Source: Streptomyces sp. WM6386
GTDB taxonomy: Bacteria; Actinomycetota; Actinomycetes; Streptomycetales; Streptomycetaceae
Length of the DNA: 64,000 bases
Direction of reading: 5' to 3'
NCBI RefSeq assembly: GCF_000972385.1
Contig: NZ_JXTE01000030.1
Span: 1 to 64,000 of the forward strand
Part shown: positions 1 to 7,909 of the stretch, piece after piece
Layout of the letters: every line of letters starts with the position of its first letter
Position numbering within the stretch: the first letter of the stretch is position 1
Translations under genes and position numbers: made by a program
The notes under the pieces: model-generated
What the model saw: the letters and a program-made list of their open reading frames with translations, nothing else
Database searches by the model: none
Told to the model about the DNA's origin: nothing

Positions 1-2
1 GC

Positions 3-842
3 CCCACACCCCCACCCGCCTTCAACCCCGGCAACGCCTCCACGGAAGCGGCCGCGTCCACCAGTTCCGAGGTCCGCTCCGAAACCCCCGTCGGCAGCCC
101 GGCGGGAGCCGCACGCGGTGTATCGCTCAACCGCTCCGAGGCGGTGACCGAGCGCAGGCCGGTGCACGAACCGCCCCTCGGGACGGAGCCCGGCGAGCTG
201 CCGGGACCCGCCCGCCCGGCCGGCCCGCGACGCCCGCACCGCCGTACCGGACTTCTCGCCGCCGCGGCCGTGGTCACCGCCGGTGCGGTCGTCGCCGTCG
301 TACTCCTGATGAACTCCGGCTCACCCGGCGGGAATCAGGCGGACGGCTCGCCCACCCCGACCCCGACCGTGTCCGGGACACCGTCGCCCACCGTCGAGGG
401 CACATCCCGGCCGCAGAGCCTGCCGCCGGGCGCCCACCGGGAGGCGGGCGGATTCGCCTGGGCGACCCCCGAGGGCTGGCGCAGGGACGTGAAGACGGGC
501 GCGGAGGTCCACTACACGTCACCGGACGGCAAACAGGAACTCGTCGCCAAGTCCTCGCTGGCCCGCGGCGATCTGATGGAGACCTGGGAGACCTCGGAGG
601 AGAACGCCCACCAGGGCGAGGACTACCAGAAGATCCGGCTGGAGGAGACGAAGTTCCGTGACTACCCGGCGGTCGTCTGGGAGTACACCTTCACGCTCAA
701 GGGCACCAGGTGGCACGCCCGGCTGCTGGGCTTCAACGCGGACGGCAAGTCGTACCAGATCAACACCTGGTACCAGCCCGACATCGAGAACCAGGCGGTG
801 AAGACGTACGACAAGGTCACGGACAGCTTCACGATCCTTTGA
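3..842 (+). CDS. C-terminal part of a membrane-anchored sensor protein, probably a Ser/Thr protein kinase (5' end outside window)
   Basis: The reading frame is open from the first bases of the window, so the gene begins upstream; a GTG at 144 is only an internal candidate start. The visible part is a Pro/Ala/Ser-rich linker, a basic stretch (PRRPHRR), one membrane segment (LLAAAAVVTAGAVVAVVLL), a second Pro/Thr/Ser-rich spacer, and an outer domain of about 130 residues beginning near GGFAWATPEGW. Linker, one helix and an extracellular sensor-like domain is the usual C-terminal half of Streptomyces PknB-type kinases. The kinase domain itself is not visible, so the family is inferred. The gene ends in a 14-bp tandem repeat followed by a terminator shared with the convergent permease. 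Confidence 0.6.
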   Translation, partial: PTPPPAFNPGNASTEAAASTSSEVRSETPVGSPAGAARGVSLNRSEAVTERRPVHEPPLGTEPGELPGPARPAGPRRPHRRTGLLAAAAVVTAGAVVAVVLLMNSGSPGGNQADGSPTPTPTVSGTPSPTVEGTSRPQSLPPGAHREAGGFAWATPEGWRRDVKTGAEVHYTSPDGKQELVAKSSLARGDLMETWETSEENAHQGEDYQKIRLEETKFRDYPAVVWEYTFTLKGTRWHARLLGFNADGKSYQINTWYQPDIENQAVKTYDKVTDSFTIL

Positions 843-896
843 CGGCGTGAGAAGGACGGCGTGAGAAGGACGGCGTGAGAAGGACGGCATGAGAAA
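841..896 (+). repeat. Four tandem copies of a 14-bp unit
   Basis: The unit GACGGCGTGAGAAG occurs at 841-854, 855-868 and 869-882, with a fourth slightly changed copy at 883-896. It begins within the stop codon region of the upstream gene, and each copy contains a TGA, so stops recur. It runs straight into the terminator stem. Confidence 0.9.
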
Positions 897-924
897 AGGG
901 GCCCCGCGTGAGGGGCCCCTTCTT
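896..924. terminator. Bidirectional hairpin terminator between convergent genes
   Basis: A perfect 10-bp stem (AAGGGGCCCC, 896-905, pairing with 912-921) closes a 6-nt loop and is followed by TCTT. It sits between the convergent sensor gene and amino acid permease and can serve both strands. Confidence 0.85.
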
Positions 925-937
925 CATGCGTGGCGCG

Positions 938-2401
938 TCAGCCGACCTTGACCTCGTCGACCTCGTCGTGCACCTCGGGGGAGACGGCGGCCCGGCCGGC
1001 CCCGACCTTCTCCTTCACGAAGGCGATGGCGAGCACGAACGCCGCGACGAGCAGCGAGAGAAGGACGGTCGTACGGCCACTGCTCGCACCCTCGGTGTCG
1101 GTCAGCATGTAACCGAGCACGAACACGATCAGTCCGGCCGTCGCCCAGGTGAGATAGGGGTACAGCCACATCTTCACGACCAGCTTCTCCGGCGCCTCGG
1201 CCTCGATGATCTTCCGCATCCGCAGCTGCGAGAAGCAGATCACCAGCCAGACGAACAGGGCGACCGCGCCGGAGGAGTTGACGAGGAAGAGGAAGACCGT
1301 CTTGGGGGACAGGTAGTTGAAGAAGACCGCGACGAAGCCGAACACGACCGAGGCGAGGATCGCCGCCATCGGCACACCCCGGCTGTTGGTCCGCGCGAAC
1401 GCCTTCGGCGCGTCGCCCCGCCGGCCGAGCGAGAAGGCCATGCGGGAGGCCGTGTAGAGGCCGGAGTTGAGACAGGACAGCACCGAGGTCAGCACGATGA
1501 AGTTCATGATCTGACCGGCGTGCGCGATGCCCAGCGAGTCGAGGGCGGCGACGTAGGAGCCGTCCTTCTTGATGGACGGGTCGTTCCACGGCAGGAGCGA
1601 GACCACGACGAAGATCGAGCCGAGGTAGAAGACGCCGACCCGCCAGATGATGCTGTTGGTCGCCTTGGTGACGGCCTGCTGCGGGTTCTCGGACTCACCG
1701 GCGGCCAGGGTGGCGATCTCGCTGCCCATGAAGGAGAAGACGACGAGCAGCACACCGGTGAGGATCGCGCCGGCGCCGTGGGGCAGGAAGCCGCCGTGGT
1801 CGGTGAGGTTGCCGAGACCGGCCTTGTCGCTGTCGACGCCGGGCAGCACCCCGAAGACGGCCAGCCCGCCGATGACGATGAACGCGGCGATCGCGACGAC
1901 CTTGATGCCGGCGAACCAGAACTCGAACTCGCCGTAGGACCCGACGGAGACCAGGTTGGTCGCGGTCAGCACGATCATCACGATGAGAGCCCAGGCCCAC
2001 TGGGGCACGGCCGGTATCCAGCCCTCCAGGATCACGGCACCGGCGGTGGCCTCGACGGCCAGCACCACGACCCAGAAGAACCAGTACAGCCAGCCGATGG
2101 AGAACCCGGCCCAGCGCCCGAGCGCGCGGTCGGCGTGCGCCGAGAACGACCCGGAGGCCGGGTTGGCCGCGGACATCTCACCGAGCATCCGCATCACCAG
2201 CACCACGAGCGTGCCGACGAGTGCGTACGACAGGAGGATGCCGGGTCCTGCGGTGGCGATACCGGAGCTGGATCCGACGAAGAGGCCGGCACCGATCACA
2301 CCACCGATGGCGATCATCGACAGGTGACGGTTCTTGAGCCCGGCCTGAAGGCCGTTACCGGGGTCTCCGGTGGCCTTGGCCGGGGTCGGCTGCGAAGTCA
2401 T
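938..2401 (-). CDS. APC-superfamily amino acid permease (GabP/AnsP/RocE-like)
   Basis: A 487-residue polytopic membrane protein, the usual length of the amino acid transporter family, expected to import amino acids by proton symport. The first helix carries the family signature IAIGGVIGAGLFVGS (about residues 31-45), followed by GPGILLSYALVG and a GEM motif. About 12 hydrophobic segments are visible, with a charged C-terminal tail (SPEVHDEVDEVKVG). GABA or basic/neutral amino acids are possible substrates, but the sequence alone does not decide. It is transcribed divergently from the RpiB gene across a 205-bp gap, and its 3' end shares the terminator at 896-924. Confidence 0.9.
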   Translation of the reverse strand: MTSQPTPAKATGDPGNGLQAGLKNRHLSMIAIGGVIGAGLFVGSSSGIATAGPGILLSYALVGTLVVLVMRMLGEMSAANPASGSFSAHADRALGRWAGFSIGWLYWFFWVVVLAVEATAGAVILEGWIPAVPQWAWALIVMIVLTATNLVSVGSYGEFEFWFAGIKVVAIAAFIVIGGLAVFGVLPGVDSDKAGLGNLTDHGGFLPHGAGAILTGVLLVVFSFMGSEIATLAAGESENPQQAVTKATNSIIWRVGVFYLGSIFVVVSLLPWNDPSIKKDGSYVAALDSLGIAHAGQIMNFIVLTSVLSCLNSGLYTASRMAFSLGRRGDAPKAFARTNSRGVPMAAILASVVFGFVAVFFNYLSPKTVFLFLVNSSGAVALFVWLVICFSQLRMRKIIEAEAPEKLVVKMWLYPYLTWATAGLIVFVLGYMLTDTEGASSGRTTVLLSLLVAAFVLAIAFVKEKVGAGRAAVSPEVHDEVDEVKVG

Positions 2402-2606
2402 ACGGGGAATTCCTTTGCGCCGGGCGAGCAGTGTCCCGTACGAGCGGCGTACGGATCGGTCCAGTGAATCGGAGGCAAAGGAATTCTTGAACCTTTGATT
2501 CCGGATCGTTACTTGAGGTTTTCATGAGCTTCGATGGCCGGATCGACAATTTTCCTGGACGACACCCAGGGCTGCTGCCCCGAAACAGTCGTGTCACACT
2601 CATCCC

Positions 2607-3092
2607 ATGCGCGTGTATCTCGGCTCCGACCATGCGGGCTTCGAACTCAAGAACCACCTCGTCGACTGGCTCAAGGCGGCCGGTCACGAGCCGGTGGACT
2701 GCGGTCCCCACATCTACGACGCCCAGGACGACTACCCCCCGTTCTGCCTCCGCGCCGCGGAGCGCACAGCGGCGGACCCGGACTCCCTCGGCATCGTGAT
2801 CGGCGGCTCCGGCAACGGCGAGCAGATCGCCGCGAACAAGGTCAAGGGCGTCCGTGCGGCGCTGGCCTGGAGCGAGGAGACCGCGTCGCTGGGCCGCCAG
2901 CACAACAACGCCAACGTCGTGGCGGTGGGCGCACGCATGCACACCGAGGACGAGGCGACGAAGTTCGTGGAGACCTTCCTCGCCACCCCCTTCTCCGAAG
3001 ACGCCCGCCACATCCGCCGAATCGACATGCTGGCGACCTACGAGACGACGGGCGACCTCCCCCCGATCCCCCCGCACCACCCGCAGCAGTAG
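2607..3092 (+). CDS. rpiB: RpiB-type ribose-5-phosphate isomerase
   Basis: A 161-residue member of the RpiB/LacA family, which interconverts ribose 5-phosphate and ribulose 5-phosphate in the pentose phosphate pathway. The N-terminus (MRVYLGSDHAG) and the phosphate-loop region GGSGNGEQIAANKV are diagnostic. As in Mycobacterium tuberculosis RpiB, the catalytic Cys of the E. coli enzyme is replaced by Ser and a Glu follows in GNGEQ; the mycobacterial enzyme uses that Glu as base. HNNAN and GARMHT near the C-terminus fit the substrate pocket. A Nei-type glycosylase gene follows, the same pairing as in mycobacteria. ATG start. Confidence 0.9.
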   Translation: MRVYLGSDHAGFELKNHLVDWLKAAGHEPVDCGPHIYDAQDDYPPFCLRAAERTAADPDSLGIVIGGSGNGEQIAANKVKGVRAALAWSEETASLGRQHNNANVVAVGARMHTEDEATKFVETFLATPFSEDARHIRRIDMLATYETTGDLPPIPPHHPQQ

Positions 3093-3135
3093 CCAGTCGG
3101 CGAGGGGACGCTTCGGGCTGGTTTCGGACGTGGCC

Positions 3136-3185
3136 GGGTGCGGGTGCGTGGGGGCTGGTCGCGCAGTTCCCCGCGCCCCTGGGCA
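3136..3185 (+). repeat. Dispersed Streptomyces intergenic repeat, copy A
   Basis: Contains the core CGCGCAGTTCCCCGCGCCCC and is an inverted relative of the repeat at 21463-21511. Both lie in non-coding gaps. Two further related copies occur at 14538-14608 and 23950-24020. Confidence 0.75.
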
Positions 3186-3256
3186 TCTCGGCGCATCCGC
3201 CGTCCTGGCTCTTTCAGCCCGTCCGGCGTTCGAGGACGAGGCCCTTTCGGGGCCGA

Positions 3257-3289
3257 CCGGTGCCTGGGGGCGCAGCCCCCAGGCACCGG
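3257..3289. terminator. Strong GC hairpin within an intergenic repeat cassette
   Basis: A 15-bp perfect stem with a 3-nt loop (GCA) centred on GGTGCCTGGGGGC. It lies about 165 bp after the RpiB stop, inside a block (about 3206-3345) that also has the phrases CCGTCCGGCGTTCGAGGACG and GGGTCGAAGGGG, familiar from Streptomyces intergenic regions. A direct repeat GGGACGGGTA follows. It may act as a terminator or be a mobile repeat remnant; there is no U-tract. Confidence 0.55.
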
Positions 3290-3383
3290 GGTCGAAGGGG
3301 CAGCGCCCCTGGAGGATGGGACGGGTAGGGACGGGTAGGGGCGGCGGGGGCGAGAACCGCCCCCCGGACGAAGAGGAGCCACC

Positions 3384-4193
3384 GTGCCTGAGGGGCACAC
3401 GATCCACCGCCTGGCCAAGGACTGCGCCGCAGCATTCCGCGGCAGAAAGACCCAGGTCACCAGCCCCCAGGGCAAGTTCACCGACGCCGCAGACCTCCTC
3501 GACGGTGCGGAACTCACCCACACCGAGGCCCACGGCAAACACCTCTTCCTCGGCTTCCGGGAAACCGACTGGATCCACATCCACCTCGGCCTCTTCGGCA
3601 AGGTCACCTTCGGCCCGGCCCCCGCACCCCCACCCACCGACACGGTCCGCCTCCGCCTCGCGAACCCCACGTCGTACGTGGACCTCCGCGGCCCCACGAC
3701 CTGCGCCCTGATCACCCCCACCGAGAAGCAGTCGATACACGACCGCCTCGGCCCCGACCCGCTCCGCGAGGACGCCACCCCCGAAACCGCGTACCAGCGG
3801 ATCTCCCGCAGCCGTACGACGATCGCCGCCCTGCTGATGGACCAGAAGGTCATCGCCGGCGTTGGCAACGTCTACCGCGCCGAGGTCCTCTTCCGGCACC
3901 GGATCGACCCGTACCGCACCGGAAACACGCTCACCCCACCGGAGTGGGACGCGATCTGGCACGACCTCGTGGACCTCATGCACGAGGGCGTGAAGCACAA
4001 CCGCATCGACACCGTCCGCCCCGAGCACACCCCCGAGGCGATGGGCCGCCCTCCCCGCGTCGACGACCACGGCGGCGAGGTGTACGTCTATCGCAGGGCC
4101 AATCTGCCCTGTCACATCTGTGGCGGCGAGATCCGCACCGCCGATCTCGCCGCCCGCAACCTCTTCTGGTGCCCGACCTGCCAGAAACCCTGA
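3384..4193 (+). CDS. nei: Nei/Fpg-family DNA glycosylase/AP lyase (endonuclease VIII type, Nei1-like)
   Basis: A 269-residue base-excision-repair enzyme that removes oxidised pyrimidines and nicks the abasic site. The processed N-terminus is PEGH; Pro2 and Glu3 are the catalytic residues of the family. The helix-two-turn-helix motif is LLMDQKVIAGVGNVYRAE (about residues 150-170). A C-terminal zinc finger is formed by CHICG and CPTC. The protein strongly resembles M. tuberculosis Nei1, whose gene also lies beside rpiB. GTG start with GAGGAG about 6 nt upstream. The 291-bp gap before it holds repeats, so it may have its own promoter. Confidence 0.9.
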   Translation: MPEGHTIHRLAKDCAAAFRGRKTQVTSPQGKFTDAADLLDGAELTHTEAHGKHLFLGFRETDWIHIHLGLFGKVTFGPAPAPPPTDTVRLRLANPTSYVDLRGPTTCALITPTEKQSIHDRLGPDPLREDATPETAYQRISRSRTTIAALLMDQKVIAGVGNVYRAEVLFRHRIDPYRTGNTLTPPEWDAIWHDLVDLMHEGVKHNRIDTVRPEHTPEAMGRPPRVDDHGGEVYVYRRANLPCHICGGEIRTADLAARNLFWCPTCQKP

Positions 4194-4318
4194 ACCGCAC
4201 GATCGCCGAACGCAGCGAAGGGCCAGGTGGCTCCGCCACATGACCCTCCACCCCGCACGACGATCGCACGCACCGGACGCCGCTCCTCGGCCCGCGTGAT
4301 CCGTCCGTCAGAAGGGCC

Positions 4319-5611
4319 CTAGAACCCGTGCGGCAGCCACGGCGCCACGGCGGAGGCGAACCCCACCGCGGCCTCCCCCAGCGCCCCGCGCCGAAGCTCC
4401 CGCACCCGCCCGGCGGCCCCCAGCGAGGCCAGGCCTACCCCACCGAGATAGGCCGCCCCCAACTCCCGTACGGACAGAGCCAGATCCGCCGGATCGGTGG
4501 TCCGCTCGCAGGACGCCCCCTTCGCATCCCCGCTCAGCCGCCAACGCCCCTCGTTCCACGGACAGAAGTCGTCCGCGACCTCGAACACCACATCCACCGG
4601 CGCCTGATAGGTCCGCGCCTCCAGCGCGGCCCCCACATCCACCAGCCGCACATGCAACGAGTCCCGCACCCGCAGCGAACACCGCCGGATGTCGGACACG
4701 AGGTACTGCCACGCGTCGTCCACCGGCCGCCCCCGGGTCACCAGCTTCGACGTCAGGTCGATGTCGAACAGGAACCGCCACAGCGCCGCGTACACCGCGG
4801 GGTCGGGCGCCTCGACATCACGGACCAGCACCTTGCCCTGCGGCCCGGTCGGCGCCCAGTGGGGCTTCACGGCGAATCGCGCGAACCCCACGACCTCCCC
4901 GCCCGCCCGTCTCCCACCACCACCCTCACCCGAAGTCGCTTCGCTCCCCCCGATTTGCTCCGCGACCACGCACTGGAGCGGCGACGCCCCCTCCCGCTCG
5001 TTCTCCGGGTCCAGCAGCATCAGCCGCTCCCAGCCGGGCGTACGCGCCACCATCCCCGGCCGCGACGGCACCACGCGCGCGTACACCGCCTCGCACGCGT
5101 CCAGCACCTCGGCGGGCTCGGCGTACCGCAGGCGCACGTCGTCCGTCCCCGGCGGGGCGGACAGCCGCACCCGCTCGGTGTCGATCTCGGCGCTCACGGC
5201 ATGCGTACCGACGCCGTACCCGAACCGCCCGTAGATGGCGGGCTCGGAGGCGGTCAGCACGGCCAGCGGCCACCCCCACTCCCGTACGTCGTCCAGCTGT
5301 CGCCGCATCATCGCCGTGAGGACACCACGGCGACGATGGGTCGCGGACACACTGACCATGGTGACGCCGGCGGCCCGTACCGAGGCGCCGCCGGGCACGG
5401 TCAGCCGGAAGCTGAACGCCCCCGCCGAACCGACACACACGTCACCGTCCCACGCGCCGATGGCACGGTCGGTCTCGGTGAGGGTGTTCCACAGCTCGCG
5501 TTCCTCGGTCGACTCCGGGACCCCGCCGAAGGCGCGGATCAAGGTGTCGTACCACTCGTCCCGGTCCTGCCGCCGCAGCACCCGCAGTTCGGTCGCCAAG
5601 TCAGAAGCCAT
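4319..5611 (-). CDS. GNAT-family N-acetyltransferase, Eis-like
   Basis: A 430-residue protein with the three-part Eis architecture: an N-terminal GNAT domain (acetyl-CoA loop THRRRGVLTAMMRRQ, residues 91-105), a second degenerate GNAT domain, and a C-terminal SCP2-like domain. Tyr127 in PAIYGRFGYG matches the general acid of mycobacterial Eis (Tyr126). The protein ends in Phe, and in Eis the C-terminal carboxylate is the catalytic base. Eis enzymes acetylate amines of aminoglycosides and other cationic compounds; the substrate here is unknown. A Gly/Glu-rich insertion (SEATSGEGGGGRR) interrupts the middle and looks like a surface loop. It is divergent from the PP2C gene. Confidence 0.85.
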   Translation of the reverse strand: MASDLATELRVLRRQDRDEWYDTLIRAFGGVPESTEERELWNTLTETDRAIGAWDGDVCVGSAGAFSFRLTVPGGASVRAAGVTMVSVSATHRRRGVLTAMMRRQLDDVREWGWPLAVLTASEPAIYGRFGYGVGTHAVSAEIDTERVRLSAPPGTDDVRLRYAEPAEVLDACEAVYARVVPSRPGMVARTPGWERLMLLDPENEREGASPLQCVVAEQIGGSEATSGEGGGGRRAGGEVVGFARFAVKPHWAPTGPQGKVLVRDVEAPDPAVYAALWRFLFDIDLTSKLVTRGRPVDDAWQYLVSDIRRCSLRVRDSLHVRLVDVGAALEARTYQAPVDVVFEVADDFCPWNEGRWRLSGDAKGASCERTTDPADLALSVRELGAAYLGGVGLASLGAAGRVRELRRGALGEAAVGFASAVAPWLPHGF

Positions 5612-5773
5612 GGACCATGCCTACCAGGGCATTGCGGGACGAGCCAGGGAATTTCTCCTTGGCGGCGGCACAACGGCTTTCTGTGAAGTTCACTGTGAAG
5701 TTGAACCTCGGACGGGGGACAAGTGGGACCTCCCGTGCCAAGCAGCTGGTCCGATGGATAGGGTCCCGAACTA

Positions 5774-6955
5774 ATGGCAGCAGGACGAGAGCGGCGCGCG
5801 GAAGCCGAGACGTTCACGGCCCGGTTGAAGATGCAGTGGCACCGGGCTCGCGTCGGCCTGCGCAGAAGCGCTGTGGACTACTTCCGCGGGGACGGTTCGG
5901 ACTGGGTCGCACTGGCCGGTCTGCTCATCACGATCCCGCTGATCGCGGTCACGACGCTCGCCAACTCGGTCTGGGTATCCCCGGCCGCGCTGGTCCTCCC
6001 GATCGTCGCGGGCGGCCTGCTGCTGCGCCCGGCGAGCCTGCTCGGCCTGTACGCGGCGGCGGCGACGGCACTGATCGTGGAGTCCGTGCAGCTGGGCCCG
6101 TACACGGAGGGCCCGTCCCGGGTGACCCCGGGCATCGTGCTCGTGGTGGCGGCCTGCGGATTCTTCGGCCTGCTGATCGCCCAGTTCCGTAGCCGGGTCG
6201 GTGTGCCCTGGCGACGCGGCGGCACCATGCTCTTCGACCTCCGCGAACGCATCCGGGTCCAGAGCAAGCTCCCGAAGCTGCCCCAGGGCTGGCACCGCGA
6301 GATGGCCCTGCGCCCGGCGGGCGGCCAGTCCTTCTCGGGCGACTTCGTGGTCGCGGCCCGCACCAACGGCGGCCGCACGATGGAGGTGGTCCTGACGGAC
6401 GTGTCGGGCAAGGGCATGGACGCGGGCAGCCGCGCCCTGCTCCTCTCCGGCGCCTTCGGAGGCCTCCTGGGCAGCCTGCCCCCGCACGCGTTCCTCCCCG
6501 CGGCGAACGGCTACCTTCTCCGCCAGGACTGGGACGAGGGCTTCGCGACCTCGATCCACCTGGTCCTGGATCTGGACTCCGGTGACTACGAGCTCTACTC
6601 CGCCGGCCATCCCCCGGGCCTCCAACTGAGCGCGGGCAGCGGCCGCTGGGAGGAGAAGGCGGCCGAGGGCCCCCTCCTCGGTGTCTACGACGGCGCCCAG
6701 TTCGACCCGGTCAAGGGCTCGCTCCGCCCCGGCGACGTCCTGATGCTCTTCACCGACGGCCTCGTCGAAACCTCCGACCGTGACATCGTCGAGGGCATCG
6801 ACCGCCTCACCGGCGAGGCCGACCGCTACGTGGCCGGCGGATTCCACGGCGCGGCCTGGCACCTGATCGAAGCGGTGGCGAAGGACGTCAACGACGACAG
6901 GGCGCTCCTGCTGATCTGCCGAGAGGGCCCGACGGCCCAGGCGGCGAACCTCTGA
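5774..6955 (+). CDS. Membrane-anchored SpoIIE-type PP2C serine phosphatase
   Basis: A 393-residue protein with an N-terminal membrane domain of about four helices (residues 43-140), a short linker (FDLRERIRVQSKLPKLP) and a PPM/SpoIIE phosphatase domain. Metal-binding motifs are visible in order: SGDF near residue 190, LTDVSGKGMDAG, LFTDGLVE, and a final DVNDDRALLLI. Such enzymes usually dephosphorylate anti-sigma-factor antagonists. No anti-sigma or STAS gene is adjacent, so the partner is unknown. The gene is monocistronic in appearance and is followed by the ABC remnant. ATG start. Confidence 0.88.
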   Translation: MAAGRERRAEAETFTARLKMQWHRARVGLRRSAVDYFRGDGSDWVALAGLLITIPLIAVTTLANSVWVSPAALVLPIVAGGLLLRPASLLGLYAAAATALIVESVQLGPYTEGPSRVTPGIVLVVAACGFFGLLIAQFRSRVGVPWRRGGTMLFDLRERIRVQSKLPKLPQGWHREMALRPAGGQSFSGDFVVAARTNGGRTMEVVLTDVSGKGMDAGSRALLLSGAFGGLLGSLPPHAFLPAANGYLLRQDWDEGFATSIHLVLDLDSGDYELYSAGHPPGLQLSAGSGRWEEKAAEGPLLGVYDGAQFDPVKGSLRPGDVLMLFTDGLVETSDRDIVEGIDRLTGEADRYVAGGFHGAAWHLIEAVAKDVNDDRALLLICREGPTAQAANL

Positions 6956-7082
6956 GGGAACCCCCTCGGTGGGGATTGCCCCGGCCTCGATCCGCCGGCC
7001 GCCCGCATGCTCCCCGTATGTCCCCGTACCCCCCGAATCCGTACGGTCGAGACACACCCCTCGACCGAACGGAAGGCCAGCC

Positions 7083-7442
7083 ATGCCGGCCGACCGGGCC
7101 GTAGAGCTCCACGGAGTGCACCGCCGCTACGGCCGGGGCCGGACCGCCGTCCACACCCTGCGAGGCATCGACCTGACTCTCCCGCCCCGCACCTTCACCG
7201 CGGTCACGGGCCCCTCGGGCTCCGGCAAGTACGCCTTCCTGGTCGCTATTGCGGGCATCGTCCTCGGCACGGCCATCGTGCTAGCCACGCTCGTCCCGAT
7301 GATGAACGGACTGACGGGACAGTGGCCCTGCATCCCTCCGCCGGTGTACGGCTCACTCGTCGCGGCGATCGTCGCCCTGGGCCTGACCGCGGCCGGCGTT
7401 CCGGCCCGCGCCGCGCTGCGCGGGGAGACACTGGAGCCGTGA
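7083..7442 (+). pseudogene. In-frame deletion remnant of an ABC transporter operon (ATPase start joined to FtsX-type permease end)
   Basis: The first 49 codons are the start of a MacB/LolD-type ABC ATPase (VELHGVHRRYGRG ... TAVTGPSGSGK, Walker A at residues 43-49). At about nt 7230, where S/T should follow the Walker Lys, the frame passes directly into the last transmembrane segments of an FtsX-like permease (AFLVAIAGIVLGTAIVLATLVP ... GVPARAALRGETLEP). The Walker B and signature motifs and most of the permease are missing. The simplest reading is one internal deletion that removed over 2 kb and kept the frame. A working transporter is not possible, though a 119-residue protein could still be made. 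The stop overlaps the next start (GTGA). Confidence 0.8.
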
Positions 7443-7906
7443 CCGACGCACCGCGCACCCTGACCCTGACCGAGGTCGAAGCCCTCGCCCGCACCGCCCA
7501 CGAGGGCCAGACCGACAAGGCGGGCCGGCCCTACGCCGAACATCTCCAGGCGGTCGCCGAGGGGGTGCGCGCGCGGGGCGGCGACGCCGAGCAGATCGCG
7601 GCCGCCTGGCTGCACGACGCCGTCGAGGACGACGCGCTCTCCGCACACTGGCTGGAGGAGGCCGCGCTGAGCCGTCGTACGAAGGACATCGTGCTCGCGG
7701 TCACCAAGCGGGCGGGGGAGCCGCCCGAGGCGTACGCCGGGCGGATCCTCGCCACTCCCGGCGCGCTGCTGGTGAAGGAGTCGGACCTGGCGCACAACGC
7801 CGACCCGGCACGCCTAGCGGTCCTCGACGAGGAGACCCGCAAACGACTGACCGAGAAGTACGCGCGGATGCGTGCACTTCTCGGTCAGGTGAGGCAAGGG
7901 TCGTAG
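7439..7906 (+). CDS. HD-domain hydrolase, RelA/SpoT-N-terminus or guanosine polyphosphate hydrolase-like
   Basis: A 155-residue protein with an HD-type metal-dependent hydrolase fold: an early His in RTAHEGQTDKAGRPYAEHL, the HD pair in AAAWLHDAVEDD (about residue 60), and a later Asp in VKESDLAHNADP. This order resembles the hydrolase half of RelA/SpoT and small alarmone hydrolases, but no synthetase domain is present. Substrate unknown. The GTG start overlaps the stop of the ABC remnant by GTGA. Its translation therefore probably depends on ribosomes reading the remnant, which may explain why the remnant keeps an open frame. Confidence 0.75.
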   Translation: MTDAPRTLTLTEVEALARTAHEGQTDKAGRPYAEHLQAVAEGVRARGGDAEQIAAAWLHDAVEDDALSAHWLEEAALSRRTKDIVLAVTKRAGEPPEAYAGRILATPGALLVKESDLAHNADPARLAVLDEETRKRLTEKYARMRALLGQVRQGS

Positions 7907-7909
7907 CGG

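Noticed and set aside
908..2467. 519-codon open frame on the plus strand
   Set aside because: It is antisense to the amino acid permease and its product is His/Asp/Glu/Arg/Gly-rich without any domain, a normal shadow in high-GC DNA.
2355..4241. 628-codon minus-strand frame over rpiB and nei
   Set aside because: It crosses two well-supported genes and intergenic repeats and shows no homology.
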